Positions 1 through 9,987 of a stretch of 64,000 nucleotides of DNA are shown here, one piece after another; within the stretch, counting starts at the first letter, position 1, and each line of letters begins with the position of its first letter. The notes beneath the pieces are model-generated. The model did not search any database. It had not been told where the DNA came from and saw only the letters and a program-made list of their open reading frames with translations. Made by a program: the position numbers and the translations under genes. Origin of the DNA: Desulfobulbus rhabdoformis (lineage in GTDB: Bacteria > Desulfobacterota > Desulfobulbia > Desulfobulbales > Desulfobulbaceae); contig NZ_JAFFQA010000001.1 of the NCBI RefSeq assembly GCF_016919065.1, positions 1 to 64,000 on the forward strand, in the 5' to 3' direction.

Positions 1-232
<232 letters not shown>

Positions 233-342
233 TATCCTTTTATAAACAAAGTTTACCCTGCTACTTCAATTGTTAAGTTTTAGAGTAACTCTCACAAGAG
301 AATACCCTGGAACTGATCTCAGGGAGTTCAGATTTGGACTAG

Positions 343-382
343 CTCATTGTGCAGCTAGAGCCCAACTCTGCTGCACAATGAG
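343..382 (+). other. Perfect hairpin in the 23S-5S spacer
   Basis: Arms CTCATTGTGCAGC (343-355) and GCTGCACAATGAG (370-382) are perfectly complementary, 13 bp, around a 14-base loop. It has no U-tract, so it is more likely an RNase processing stem or an anti-termination element of the rRNA transcript than a terminator. Its role is inferred only from position. Confidence 0.6.
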
Positions 383-430
383 ATCGTTCAAAGATGGGCT
401 GCCTGTGAGCAGTTACAGATACCGAATTTT

Positions 431-546
<116 letters not shown>

Positions 547-553
547 TTATCGC

Positions 554-596
554 AAAAAGCCCGTAATCAGCTTCGCTGATTACGGGCTTTTTTTTG
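554..596 (+). terminator. Rho-independent terminator of the rRNA operon
   Basis: A perfect stem of AAAAGCCCGTAATCAG and its complement, with a CTTCG tetraloop-type loop at 571-575, is followed by a run of eight T. It lies directly after the 5S gene. The tail faces the end of the convergent histidine-kinase gene and could also serve it. Confidence 0.92.
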
Positions 597-616
597 TGTT
601 TCAGCGGAAAGGAAAG

Positions 617-2995
617 TTAGGTAAGGGGATTCTGCAACACGCGGCTGACCTCTTTGAAAAGACTCTCTGCGGTAAACGGTTTTGCAATATAACCGTCAAG
701 CCCGAGCGTTACATAGTTTTCTGCAGTGACCTGTTCACTGTAGCCTGTACAAAGAATGACCGGAACATCCGTATTGATCTGCCTTATTTGTTTTGTCAGG
801 TTTAAACCTGTCATCCCCGGCATCCCCATATCCGTAATAACCAGATCAAAAGCCTGATCTTCTTCCTGAAAAATCTCAAAGGCCTCAAGGCCCGACTGGC
901 AGGCTTTCACGGTAAAACCAAGGTGCTGTAAAATTTGCACAAAAAAATCAAGAATCGGCTGCTCATCATCCACCACAAGGATACAGCCGGAAAATTCCTT
1001 ATCGGTTCTTGCATTCTGGGGCAGGCCTACCTTCTGATCCTGCTTTGCCTCAGGGAGATAGACGGTGAACGAACTCCCCTGCCCTACGGTTGACTCCACT
1101 GTTACGGTTCCACGATGATCGTTGACAATACCATGAACCACGGACAATCCGAGCCCAGTCCCCTCTTGCATCTTCTTGGTGGTAAAATAGGGCTCAAAAA
1201 TGCGTTGCAGGTACTCTTTAGGTATCCCCTTTCCGCTGTCCTCCACCTGCATACAGGCATAATTTCCTGGCTGCAGTCGACCAATCTCGACACCTTGAGT
1301 GGGTGAGAGTATTTTTCGAAAGAGGTGTATAGATATTTTGCCTACCTCACCTTCGAGCGCCTGATACGCATTGGTACAGAGGTTCATAACGATCTGATGT
1401 ATCTGGGTGGGATCGGCCTTCACATAGAGGTCCGCATCAATACGTAACTCCAGATCAACATTGGCCGGAAAACTCGCTCGCAGCAGTTTTGTTGCCTCCT
1501 TGACAATGGTACTTAACTTCAGACTGGAAAGCTCTTTGGAACTCCTGCGGCTGAATTTAAGAATTTGATCAACCAGCTGCCCTGCCCTGTCTGCCGCACG
1601 AACAATTTCCTCCACGTTTTTATGCAGGATGCTCTCCTTGTCGCACTGGAGTTGACAGAGTTCCGCATAACCAAGAATCGCGGTGAGGATATTATTAAAA
1701 TCGTGGGCTATACCACCGGCCAGCATTCCGATTGCTTGCATCTTCTGTGATTGTCGAATCTGTTTTTCCAGAATGAGGTGCTGGGTAATATCCCGCTTGA
1801 CTGCGACAAAATTAACCACTTTGCCCGTATGGTCCTTGACTGGAGTTACCGTCGCTTCCTCACAGTAGACAGCTCCGCTCTTCTTTTTATTCTTAAAGGT
1901 TCCCCTCCAGACTTTTCCCTGGGAGATATCCTCCCACATGAGTTTATAGTAGTAAGAAGGGGTTTCACCGCTTTTTAGAATGGAAGGGTTCTTTCCCAGG
2001 ACCTCGGCAAAGGTGTAGCCACTGACCTCCTCAAAGGCCGGATTGACATACTCTATATTGCCATGAACATCTGTAATAATGACAGACTCAGCAGCTTGGT
2101 CAACAGCGGTGGCCAATAGTTTACGGCCTTCTTCCATCTTAAACTTGTTGCTCATATCGGTAAGGACGACCTGAGCAACGAGAATATTTTCAACGACCGA
2201 GCTGTTTATGCTGATATTGACAGGAATATTTTTCCCTTCGATCGATATGCTCCCCTCAAGGATCTCGTTACTGTCATTCTTGGCGACTCGCTGCTGAAAA
2301 AAACGCAGATACTTCTCCCGATCTGCATCTTTAAAAAAGCGGGCATGGTTATACGAGGAGACAGAATACTGCAAGTCAAGCAACCCAATGGCAGCATCAT
2401 TGGCTTCAACTATCATTCCGGTGTTGACATCAACAAGCAAAATGGCATCGTCTATGGATTTGAGCAGAAGATAATATTTTTCGATAAAACTGGTCGCAAT
2501 ATTTTCGAATTTTTTTTGCTTTGTAATATCAACGATATGGGCATATAAAAATATTTTCTTCCGCGAATAGACGAAGTCACCATAAATGTTGAAGTGCACC
2601 TTTTCCTGGAGAGCATTGACAGCATCACACCGCGTGATAAAATGCCGCTTCTTTTTCAAGAGGTAATTGGGCAGGAGCTGAATAATCCGCTCATACACAC
2701 CTTGAAAGATTCTGGTACTGACTCCCGCCTGTTTGGAGACTGTGTTCAATCCCAGGAGTTCAAAAGCCGCCTGGTTAACTGAATAGAGCTGTACGCTCGT
2801 ATACAGTTCATTTTTGAGCGAGAGTTCCAGTTCCAGATACTGATCAATATTCTCGAGATTTGTTTGCTCCATCGCAGTGCATTTTTGCACCGCCTCGGTT
2901 ATATCGAGGATAATTATAGGAATTCCAGCCTGGACAAAGGCTTCGCGGTAAAGGACGGTTGATTCCTCGTCGTTATTTGTTCGCTGTAGATTCAT
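617..2995 (-). CDS. PAS-domain hybrid sensor histidine kinase
   Basis: A cytoplasmic two-component sensor of about 792 residues. It has no membrane segment. The N-terminal half carries PAS-like modules, the clearest around residues 295-400 with the S-box signature ending in VKRDIT. A HisKA helix follows with the phospho-acceptor in GGIAHDFNN (His about 431), then a HATPase domain with GTGLGLS, and a C-terminal receiver domain beginning ILVVDDE with the phospho-Asp in DLVITDMGMPG (about 722). The receiver suggests a phosphorelay or internal control. An upstream in-frame start at 3115 exists, but those 40 residues are basic and of low-complexity character and that start has no ribosome site; 2995 is preferred, also without a strong site. 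No partner regulator lies beside it, so the signal and target are unknown. Confidence 0.85.
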   Translation of the reverse strand: MNLQRTNNDEESTVLYREAFVQAGIPIIILDITEAVQKCTAMEQTNLENIDQYLELELSLKNELYTSVQLYSVNQAAFELLGLNTVSKQAGVSTRIFQGVYERIIQLLPNYLLKKKRHFITRCDAVNALQEKVHFNIYGDFVYSRKKIFLYAHIVDITKQKKFENIATSFIEKYYLLLKSIDDAILLVDVNTGMIVEANDAAIGLLDLQYSVSSYNHARFFKDADREKYLRFFQQRVAKNDSNEILEGSISIEGKNIPVNISINSSVVENILVAQVVLTDMSNKFKMEEGRKLLATAVDQAAESVIITDVHGNIEYVNPAFEEVSGYTFAEVLGKNPSILKSGETPSYYYKLMWEDISQGKVWRGTFKNKKKSGAVYCEEATVTPVKDHTGKVVNFVAVKRDITQHLILEKQIRQSQKMQAIGMLAGGIAHDFNNILTAILGYAELCQLQCDKESILHKNVEEIVRAADRAGQLVDQILKFSRRSSKELSSLKLSTIVKEATKLLRASFPANVDLELRIDADLYVKADPTQIHQIVMNLCTNAYQALEGEVGKISIHLFRKILSPTQGVEIGRLQPGNYACMQVEDSGKGIPKEYLQRIFEPYFTTKKMQEGTGLGLSVVHGIVNDHRGTVTVESTVGQGSSFTVYLPEAKQDQKVGLPQNARTDKEFSGCILVVDDEQPILDFFVQILQHLGFTVKACQSGLEAFEIFQEEDQAFDLVITDMGMPGMTGLNLTKQIRQINTDVPVILCTGYSEQVTAENYVTLGLDGYIAKPFTAESLFKEVSRVLQNPLT

Positions 2996-3291
2996 ACAAC
3001 TTTTTTCATTTTGTACTTTGTCTAACCGGAGTAGCTTAATCCTGAAGCCGTGGCGACGGGCGTTCACTGAACAAGATTTGTTGTTCAGTTTCCCCCGCCC
3101 CCCTTTGGGAGGCATCCATCACCACGCCACCTACATTGTTCGTAACACGCCGATAAAGTCAACGTTGATCGGCATGCCACATACAACGCAACTGACACAC
3201 CGGTGAATGCCCACGGATTCAAGCTCATGTAAGGGAACATTCATATTCCCGACCAAACAATTACGTTCTTCCCCTCTAACCATACATAACT

Positions 3292-4161
3292 ATGGCAAAA
3301 CACACAAACCCCGACATGGAAGGCGCCACCCCCGGACAACTCTATGTGGTTGCCACCCCCATAGGGAACTTAGGAGATATCAGTCATAGGGCCATTAAGA
3401 CACTGCGCGAAGTCGATCTCATCGCCTGCGAAGATACCCGCCATACCAAAAAACTCTGCCGGCATCTTGATATTGCTACACCTCTTAGCAGCTATTTTCG
3501 TGAAAAGGAACAGAGTAAATCCGAGCAGCTTGTCGAACAGCTTAAAAAGGGAAAAAATATTGCCCTTGTTTCCGACGCAGGCACCCCAGGTCTTTCGGAT
3601 CCAGGAGCTGTTCTTGTGCGGAAAGCTCGTGATGCGGGGATCTCCATTGAAGCCATCGCCGGACCTTCAGCTCTTGCTGCCGCGCTCTCCATCGCAGGCC
3701 TGACAGGATCTTCGTTCTATTTTGGGGGTTTCCCCCCGGCCAACAAAAATGAGCGCAAAGAATTTTTCAAGCAGCTTGTCGCCCTTCCCTGCCCGCTTAT
3801 CTTTTATGAAGCTCCCCATCGTATCCTGTCCTCACTGCGTGATATGCAAGAACAGTTCGGTGATCGCCAGACCCAGCTTTTTCGTGAGCTCACCAAAATA
3901 CATGAAGAATGTATCAAGGATTCTCTGGCTGGTTTGCAGGAGCGGCTCTCTACCGGTGTCAAGGGAGAACTGGTCCTCATTGTTCAGGGGGCGGAACTCT
4001 CAACGCCCAAGCCCGAGAACCTCGACGCTCTCTTACTCTGGTACCGTGACGAAATGCACTCTTCGCTCAAGGACGCTGTGGCCAATATTTCCCGTGACCT
4101 TGGCCTTCCGCGATCTCAGGTTTACAAACTGGCTCTCCAGGTTTGGAAAGAAACTCTCTAA
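3292..4161 (+). CDS. rsmI: 16S rRNA (cytidine-1402-2'-O)-methyltransferase RsmI
   Basis: 289 residues, the normal length for RsmI, a member of the tetrapyrrole-methylase (SAM) fold. The hallmark LYVVATPIGNLGDIS is at the N-terminus, followed by ACEDTRHT, VSDAGTPGLSDPG and IFYEAPHRI, all diagnostic of the family. It 2'-O-methylates C1402 in the ribosomal decoding centre. The ATG at 3292 has no obvious ribosome site; an ATG at 3316, closer to the conserved core, is an alternative. It reads in the same direction as the phosphatase and exporter genes downstream. Confidence 0.95.
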   Translation: MAKHTNPDMEGATPGQLYVVATPIGNLGDISHRAIKTLREVDLIACEDTRHTKKLCRHLDIATPLSSYFREKEQSKSEQLVEQLKKGKNIALVSDAGTPGLSDPGAVLVRKARDAGISIEAIAGPSALAAALSIAGLTGSSFYFGGFPPANKNERKEFFKQLVALPCPLIFYEAPHRILSSLRDMQEQFGDRQTQLFRELTKIHEECIKDSLAGLQERLSTGVKGELVLIVQGAELSTPKPENLDALLLWYRDEMHSSLKDAVANISRDLGLPRSQVYKLALQVWKETL

Positions 4162-4228
4162 CCCTGTTTGCTCACCCAAAAATACGAGATAAAGTTTTTT
4201 GACTCAATTCCCAAGGAACACACCACGT

Positions 4229-5047
4229 ATGCAACGCATAACAACCAGTCTCGACGCTTGTCGCACTGATGAGCAGCGCAACCTGCTTAAGCTTGCCTGT
4301 AGTACAGCCCTGGCAGCAGGACAGCTGATCAAAGAGCGCTACGATCAGCCCCACGATATTCAAATGAAAGGGGCCATCAACCTAGTGACGGAAACCGATC
4401 TGGCCGCCGAGTCCCTGATCCTTGAACAACTGGCACGCGAGACGCCTGGCATTCCGGTTATGGCCGAAGAGTCAGAGAACTCGCTCAACGTGCGCGATCA
4501 GGCCCGCTACTGGGTGGTCGATCCCCTGGATGGCACCACCAACTTTGCCCATGGTGTCCCCCATTTTGCCGTTTCCATCGCCCTGATCGAGGCAGGCAAA
4601 CCCCTTGTCGGAGCTATTTACCACCCCATGCTTGATGAACTCTATTTTGGGGCAGCTGGTTGTGGCGCCTGGCTCAATGACCGCCAAATTCAGGTCACCC
4701 AAACAGACAAACCGATCAACGCTCTTATTGCCACTGGTTTCCCCTATGATATTGAGCACACCATTGATCGGGTGATAGAGCAGATGCAATGCGTTCTTCC
4801 AGCCGTACGGGATGTGCGCCGAGCAGGTGCGGCTGCCTTGGACCTGGCCTTTGTTGCCTGTGGACGCCTTGACGGTTTTTATGAGATGAATCTGCAGCCT
4901 TGGGATACGGCCGCTGGTTGGTTGCTGGTTCTGGAAGCCGGGGGACAACTCAGTGATTTTTCCGGAAACGAGTATTCTCCCTTTATGGACCAGATTCTGG
5001 CAAGTAACGGAAAACTCCACGCTGCTCTGCAGGATCTTGTGCGATGA
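4229..5047 (+). CDS. Inositol monophosphatase family protein
   Basis: 272 residues, typical of the IMPase/SuhB family of Mg2+-dependent sugar-phosphate phosphatases. Metal-binding motifs are present in order: EES at about 85, WVVDPLDGTTNF at about 96-107, and WDTAAG near 220. The ATG at 4229 is preferred because AAGGA lies 11 bases upstream; a TTG at 4199 would add ten residues. The stop overlaps the next gene by ATGA, so the two are probably translationally coupled. Whether the substrate is inositol phosphate, PAP or another phosphate ester cannot be told from sequence. Confidence 0.9.
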   Translation: MQRITTSLDACRTDEQRNLLKLACSTALAAGQLIKERYDQPHDIQMKGAINLVTETDLAAESLILEQLARETPGIPVMAEESENSLNVRDQARYWVVDPLDGTTNFAHGVPHFAVSIALIEAGKPLVGAIYHPMLDELYFGAAGCGAWLNDRQIQVTQTDKPINALIATGFPYDIEHTIDRVIEQMQCVLPAVRDVRRAGAAALDLAFVACGRLDGFYEMNLQPWDTAAGWLLVLEAGGQLSDFSGNEYSPFMDQILASNGKLHAALQDLVR

Positions 5048-5967
5048 CTCAACCTTCAGCCTCTGGTGGTGTGCCTTCTCGTCTGCTGTTGCACAGCGCC
5101 ATGCTCTTCTCCACCTTTCTGGTCTCCACATCATTTACGGTGGGCAAGGCGATTACTCCCACCCTTGATCCCGTGATCCTGACCCTGCTGCGCTTTATCC
5201 TGGCCTCGCTGCTTTTTGCACCCTATGTACAGTATCGCTTTGATCTGCACTTTCCAGGCTGGCGGGCTCTTGGTCGCTATAGCCTGATCAGCGGTGCCTT
5301 GGTGGGCTTCTTCTGGCTCATGTTTCTCTCCCTACGCATCACCGAGCCCATGAACACAGGCGTCATTTTCACCACAGTCCCTGGTATTTCAGGCATTTTC
5401 AGTTGGTTTCTTGTACGGGAACGCTTAGGCACGCACCGGTTACTCGCCCTGATCCTGGCCATGACCGGAGCACTCTATGTTATTTTTGAAGGGAATTTGG
5501 ACCGACTTCTAGCGCTGCAGCTTAATCAGGGGGATCTCCTCTTCTTTGCTGGATGCCTGCTGATGGCCCTCTACATGCCCATGGTCAAACTCTTTCACCG
5601 GGGTGAGCCCATGGCCCAAATGAGTCTCTGGATTATGGTCACCGGAACCATCTGGCTACTCCTGTTTTCCCTGCCACGATTTGCCAGTATCACCTGGTCA
5701 GCTATTCCCCTTATGACCTGGACAGGCATCGCCTATCTCGCCCTGTTCACCACCATCATCACTTTTTTTATTTCCCAGTGGGCAACCCTGCATCTCGGTC
5801 CGACTCGGGTTATGGCCTATTCTTACCTCTACCCGCCACTGCTTGCTGTCTTGGAATGGGTGCTGCATCGGCGATTCCCGCCAGCCTCTACCCTAACCGG
5901 CATCTGCATCATCCTGCCGGCCATGTTCATTGTCCAGCAGAGCAGGACCGGGACAAAGAAAAGCTGA
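5044..5967 (+). CDS. EamA/DMT-family inner-membrane transporter
   Basis: 307 residues with about ten hydrophobic segments arranged as two EamA repeats (about 20-150 and 165-300). This is the layout of drug/metabolite exporters such as RhaT- or YdcZ-like permeases. Its ATG overlaps the stop of the phosphatase gene by four bases. No substrate can be assigned; the family exports amino acids, nucleosides or small metabolites. Confidence 0.85.
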   Translation: MTQPSASGGVPSRLLLHSAMLFSTFLVSTSFTVGKAITPTLDPVILTLLRFILASLLFAPYVQYRFDLHFPGWRALGRYSLISGALVGFFWLMFLSLRITEPMNTGVIFTTVPGISGIFSWFLVRERLGTHRLLALILAMTGALYVIFEGNLDRLLALQLNQGDLLFFAGCLLMALYMPMVKLFHRGEPMAQMSLWIMVTGTIWLLLFSLPRFASITWSAIPLMTWTGIAYLALFTTIITFFISQWATLHLGPTRVMAYSYLYPPLLAVLEWVLHRRFPPASTLTGICIILPAMFIVQQSRTGTKKS

Positions 5968-5978
5968 GCTTGCTTTGC

Positions 5979-6012
5979 AGGTGGCTGACGAACGTATACC
6001 CGCAAGCCACCT
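5979..6012. terminator. Possible bidirectional hairpin between convergent genes
   Basis: AGGTGGCT (5979-5986) pairs with AGCCACCT (6005-6012) in the 50-base gap between the exporter (+) and the peptidase (-). There is no clear T-run on either side, so this is only a candidate. Confidence 0.35.
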
Positions 6013-6017
6013 ACATG

Positions 6018-7793
6018 CTACTCGATCTCGGCAAGCATAGATTCGATGATGGAGAGTCCACCACGCCAAAATGCAGCATCACTTAAATCAATGCCAAAGG
6101 GTTGCACCAATTCGGCAGGAGATCCGTTGCCCCCTGCACCGAGCAACTGCATGTATTTCACCACGAAAGACTCCCCTTTCTCCAGATAACGGGCATACAG
6201 GACCAGCACAAGCAACTCCCCAAAGGCATAGGAATAGACATACCCAGGTGTTGCCAGGAAATGGGAGATATAGGTCCACCAGATGGAATAATCCTCACGC
6301 AGGGTGACGGTCTCTCCAAACATGGGGCGCTGAGTTTCCATCCACAGCGCTGAGATCTGTTCGGCAGAAAGCTCTCCCTGCCCTCGTCGTGCAGTATGCA
6401 GGGCATGCTCAAAACGATTCATAGAGACCTGTCGGAAGACGGTGGCAAAAATCGATTCCAGTTTCTGACAAACAAAGGCCCTTCGTGCCTGCGTATCCGT
6501 GATGCGGGCCACCTGGGCCTTGAACACCAGCAGTTCGGCAAAAACCGATGCCGTCTCCGCCAGGACCAGTGGCGTATCACTGTTATAATATCCCTGGCGG
6601 GCAGCCAGCACCTGATGCACACCGTGGCCCAGCTCATGAGCAACGGTGGAGACATCACGTATATTGCCGGTGTAATTGACCATCACGTAGGGATGTACTT
6701 CAGGGACGCAAGGGTGGGCAAAGGCACCACCACGCTTGCCGCCAAGAAGAGGGGCATGAATCCAGTTCTTCTCAAAAAAATCCTGGGCTATATTTGCCAT
6801 CTCAGGTGAAAAGCCTGCAAAGGCCTCAAGGACAATCTCTTTGCACTCAGACCAGGGAATATCCGCCTCCTGCCCTCCGGGTACCGGCGCATAGCGATCG
6901 TAATCATACAGGCTATCCACACCGAGTAACCCTTTTTTCACCTGATAATAGCGATGGACGATATCGTAGCGGGCAGTGACCTCATCCACCAGGCTATCGA
7001 CCGTCTCAGGAGAAAGCTCGTTGGAGAGATGCATGGCGCTGTCCCAGGCAGGGTAGCTGCGCAACCGATCATCAATCATCTTCTCAGCGGCCAGGGTATT
7101 GAAAATATGGGTAAGGATATGCTGCTGACTGCGCAAGCCTGCAGTCAGTTCCTCTGCTGCCTGCACACGCACTGTGCGATCTGGGTTATAGAGATCGCTG
7201 AGCACCTCCTCTTCACTGCGCTCAAGTTCACCAAAACGAAGCTGGCCCAGCACCTTTTCAAAGAGCAGGTTCCAGGCACTGCGTCCCACCGGCTTGAGAT
7301 CCTGGAGGAGTTCTTCTTCTTTGGCACTCAGTTGATGGGGAGCAAAACGGCGCATGGAGGCCAGAAAATGGTGGTACTTCACCAGGGCCGGTTGTTGCAG
7401 CAGGGATTGGGCCTGCTCCGCGTCCAGTGTATTCCATTCCAGACGAAAAAACAGGGTCTGCTTACCAATCTGCGATTCCAGCTCTTCAATCTGTTGTAAC
7501 AGGGCCGAGGCCGGAGCATCGGCTGTCTGGGTGATGAAGTTAAGAAAGGCATAGGTCCCCAGGCGGCCAAGCAGCGTATCAATCTCCTCCAGTTCTTCGA
7601 CAACCTGGCAGATTTCCACAGCTGACAGCTCATGCACCCGCCCGGTCATATCGGTGGATATTTTTTGGGCGCGCTCTCGACAACTTTGGATGTCGGTTTG
7701 AAAGGCTGCACTCTCAGGAGCGGGGTAGAGATCCCCAAGGGCCCAAAGTACCTCTGTGGTTTCCAGTGCTGTATTTTTCGTTTCTGTGCTCAT
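6018..7793 (-). CDS. pepF: M3 family oligoendopeptidase (PepF-like)
   Basis: 591 residues, normal for the PepF clade of M3 zinc metallopeptidases. The zinc site HELGHGVHQ lies near residue 378, with the downstream glutamate in LAETASVFAE about 25 residues later. The large N-terminal helical region is typical. The enzyme cleaves short peptides in the cytoplasm. Its ATG begins two bases after the trpA stop, so it is the third gene of a trpB-trpA-pepF transcript. This pairing is probably for expression rather than pathway logic. Confidence 0.92.
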   Translation of the reverse strand: MSTETKNTALETTEVLWALGDLYPAPESAAFQTDIQSCRERAQKISTDMTGRVHELSAVEICQVVEELEEIDTLLGRLGTYAFLNFITQTADAPASALLQQIEELESQIGKQTLFFRLEWNTLDAEQAQSLLQQPALVKYHHFLASMRRFAPHQLSAKEEELLQDLKPVGRSAWNLLFEKVLGQLRFGELERSEEEVLSDLYNPDRTVRVQAAEELTAGLRSQQHILTHIFNTLAAEKMIDDRLRSYPAWDSAMHLSNELSPETVDSLVDEVTARYDIVHRYYQVKKGLLGVDSLYDYDRYAPVPGGQEADIPWSECKEIVLEAFAGFSPEMANIAQDFFEKNWIHAPLLGGKRGGAFAHPCVPEVHPYVMVNYTGNIRDVSTVAHELGHGVHQVLAARQGYYNSDTPLVLAETASVFAELLVFKAQVARITDTQARRAFVCQKLESIFATVFRQVSMNRFEHALHTARRGQGELSAEQISALWMETQRPMFGETVTLREDYSIWWTYISHFLATPGYVYSYAFGELLVLVLYARYLEKGESFVVKYMQLLGAGGNGSPAELVQPFGIDLSDAAFWRGGLSIIESMLAEIE

Positions 7794-7795
7794 AA

Positions 7796-8566
7796 TTATC
7801 TCAACAGCCCGGCAATAAACGGCCCAACCGCCTCCGGGCCTTCGGCGTCCACCAACTTAATAGTGGCTGTACCGATGACAGCCATATCGGCCTTCCCTTG
7901 CAGCATGGCAACATCGTCCCTGTTGCTGATACCAAAGCCCACAGCCAGAGGCACTGTCGAAGCTTCTTTACAGCGTGCCAGGTAACTGCCGAGGGTATCA
8001 TCAAAGGTGGTCTGCTTGCCGGTCACACCACGACGGGCCACGCAGTAGATAAAGCCCTTGGCCAGTGCGGCCACCTCATGCATGCGCTCATCGGTGGAAG
8101 TGGGGGTAAAAAACTGGATGGGAGCCAGGCCAAGTTGTTCGCTGGTTGCCAGATAAGTCTCCCCCTCTTCCGGGGGCAGGTCGGCGACGATGGTCCCGCA
8201 GAAACCAATATCTTTGGTCCGCTGTAAAAAGGCTTCTTCACCGTATTTAAACACGATGTTGTAGTAGGTCATGAAGAGAAAACGGACCAAAGGAAACGCA
8301 GCCGCCATCTCCTGCCCCAAGCGAAAACAGTCTTCAACACTGGTCCCGTTATTGAGACTCTGCTGGTTTGCCTTGAGGATAACCGGTCCATCGGCCGTGG
8401 GTTCAGAAAAAGGAATCTGCAGTTCAATGCAGTCCACGCCGTTGGCCGCCATCTGAGCGATCACATCACGGTTGGCATCCAGGGAAGGATAGCCGACCAC
8501 TAGATGGGTCATCAATAAAATGGGTTTTGTCTCTAAGCGGGTAGTGAGTTCAGTTGCCAAATCCAT
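7796..8566 (-). CDS. trpA: Tryptophan synthase alpha chain
   Basis: 256 residues. It cleaves indole-3-glycerol phosphate and passes indole to TrpB. The conserved active-site regions are recognisable: CIELQIPFSEPTADGPVI contains the catalytic Glu, ADLPPEE the catalytic Asp, and VGFGIS and IGTATIK form the phosphate-binding end of the TIM barrel. AAGGA lies nine bases upstream of the ATG. It follows trpB by 40 bases. No other trp genes are in the window, so the rest of the pathway lies elsewhere. Confidence 0.95.
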   Translation of the reverse strand: MDLATELTTRLETKPILLMTHLVVGYPSLDANRDVIAQMAANGVDCIELQIPFSEPTADGPVILKANQQSLNNGTSVEDCFRLGQEMAAAFPLVRFLFMTYYNIVFKYGEEAFLQRTKDIGFCGTIVADLPPEEGETYLATSEQLGLAPIQFFTPTSTDERMHEVAALAKGFIYCVARRGVTGKQTTFDDTLGSYLARCKEASTVPLAVGFGISNRDDVAMLQGKADMAVIGTATIKLVDAEGPEAVGPFIAGLLR

Positions 8567-8606
8567 GATCTATAGTCCTTACACAGTGTAGCTGGGGTCT
8601 TCGTAA

Positions 8607-9836
8607 TTATTTTCTGTACTCATCTGCACGCTTGACGATGAACTCCTTCCAGCTCGGATCGTCAAAGGCGTGGGCAATGGTAAAGATATCCTTATCACCA
8701 CGACCGGACATATTGATGATGATGGCCTGGTCCTTATCCATCTTGGGCGCCTCTTTAAAGGCCTGAACAAAGGCGTGAGAAGATTCCATGGCAGGTGTGA
8801 TACCCTCGATGCGCATACTCAGGCTGAGCGCTTCCAGGACCTCTTGGTCTGTGGCCGATTCAAAACGCACCCGTCCCTTCTCGCCCAAGTCCGCTAAAAT
8901 GGGAGAGACACCAACGTAATCAAGCCCGGCTGCGATGGAATGGGTGTCAAGCATTTGCCCTTCCTCGCTCTGGAGAAAACGGGTTTTATACCCCTGGGCA
9001 ACGCCGGGGGTCGCCCCACAGCCATCGACCATGCGTGAGGCATGCTGGCCTGTAGCAATACCTTTGCCCCCCGCTTCAACACCGATCAACTCCACACTGG
9101 GCTCGTCAAGAAAACCTTGAAAGATGCCCATGGCATTGGATCCGCCGCCCACACAGGCGTAAACCCGATCCGGCATCCGCCCGTGCTGGGCCATGATCTG
9201 CTTTTTGGCCTCAATACCGATGATCGATTGAAACCAGGCCACCATTTCCGGAAAGGGATGTGGACCGCAGACTGTGCCGATGACGTAATGGGTATCATCC
9301 ATGGAGGCCACCCAGTCACGGAAGGCCTCGTTCATGGCATCTTTGAGCGTACGGGAACCATCGGTCACCGGGACAACGGTTGCCCCGAGTTTTTCCATCC
9401 AGAAGACATTGGGCCGTTGGCGGGCAACATCCTCTTCGCCCATGTAGATGGTACAGTCAAAGCCAAATCGGGCCGCCATGGTGGCTGTGGCCACACCGTG
9501 CTGACCGGCTCCGGTCTCTGCGATGACCCGTTTCTTGCCCATACGTTTCACCAAAAGCCCCTGGCCCATGACGTTGTTGGCCTTATGAGCACCGGTATGG
9601 TTCAGGTCTTCCCGCTTGACATAGATCTTTGCCCCACCGAGGTGGCGGGTCAGGTTTTCTGCAAAGGTCAGAGGGGTGGGACGACAGGAGTAATTTCCCA
9701 TGAGATCGACGTATTCCTGCCAAAAGGAACTGTCGGCACGGGCCGCCTCATAGGCTTTATTCAAGTCGGCAAAGGTTGCGTACAGCACCTCCGGTATGAA
9801 GGCACCGCCCCACTGTCCAAAATATCCTTTCTTCAT
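8607..9836 (-). CDS. trpB: Tryptophan synthase beta chain
   Basis: 409 residues, the TrpB1 type. It condenses indole and serine using pyridoxal phosphate. HTGAHKANN carries the PLP lysine (about 96), ETGAGQHG the catalytic glutamate region, and GGGSNAMG the phosphate-binding loop. The N-terminal GYFGQWGGAFIPE is typical of TrpB1. The 150-base leader upstream shows no tryptophan-rich leader peptide, so classical attenuation is not evident. Confidence 0.96.
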   Translation of the reverse strand: MKKGYFGQWGGAFIPEVLYATFADLNKAYEAARADSSFWQEYVDLMGNYSCRPTPLTFAENLTRHLGGAKIYVKREDLNHTGAHKANNVMGQGLLVKRMGKKRVIAETGAGQHGVATATMAARFGFDCTIYMGEEDVARQRPNVFWMEKLGATVVPVTDGSRTLKDAMNEAFRDWVASMDDTHYVIGTVCGPHPFPEMVAWFQSIIGIEAKKQIMAQHGRMPDRVYACVGGGSNAMGIFQGFLDEPSVELIGVEAGGKGIATGQHASRMVDGCGATPGVAQGYKTRFLQSEEGQMLDTHSIAAGLDYVGVSPILADLGEKGRVRFESATDQEVLEALSLSMRIEGITPAMESSHAFVQAFKEAPKMDKDQAIIINMSGRGDKDIFTIAHAFDDPSWKEFIVKRADEYRK

Positions 9837-9987
9837 TATCGTCTATCCGTTTCAGCATGTTCAGAACAAAGCCGCAATTGGCATCGTTGTTCTCTAAATT
9901 CAAGGAAACCTAAAAAGCAATCCGCAATGTGTAGCACGTTACGGGCGATTCATCAGTTATTTTCTTGTTCAAGCTCTGGAAAAATCT

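Noticed and set aside
4472..5134. Antisense frame of 220 codons over the inositol-phosphatase gene
   Set aside because: No recognisable domain, and the plus-strand gene has all its active-site motifs.
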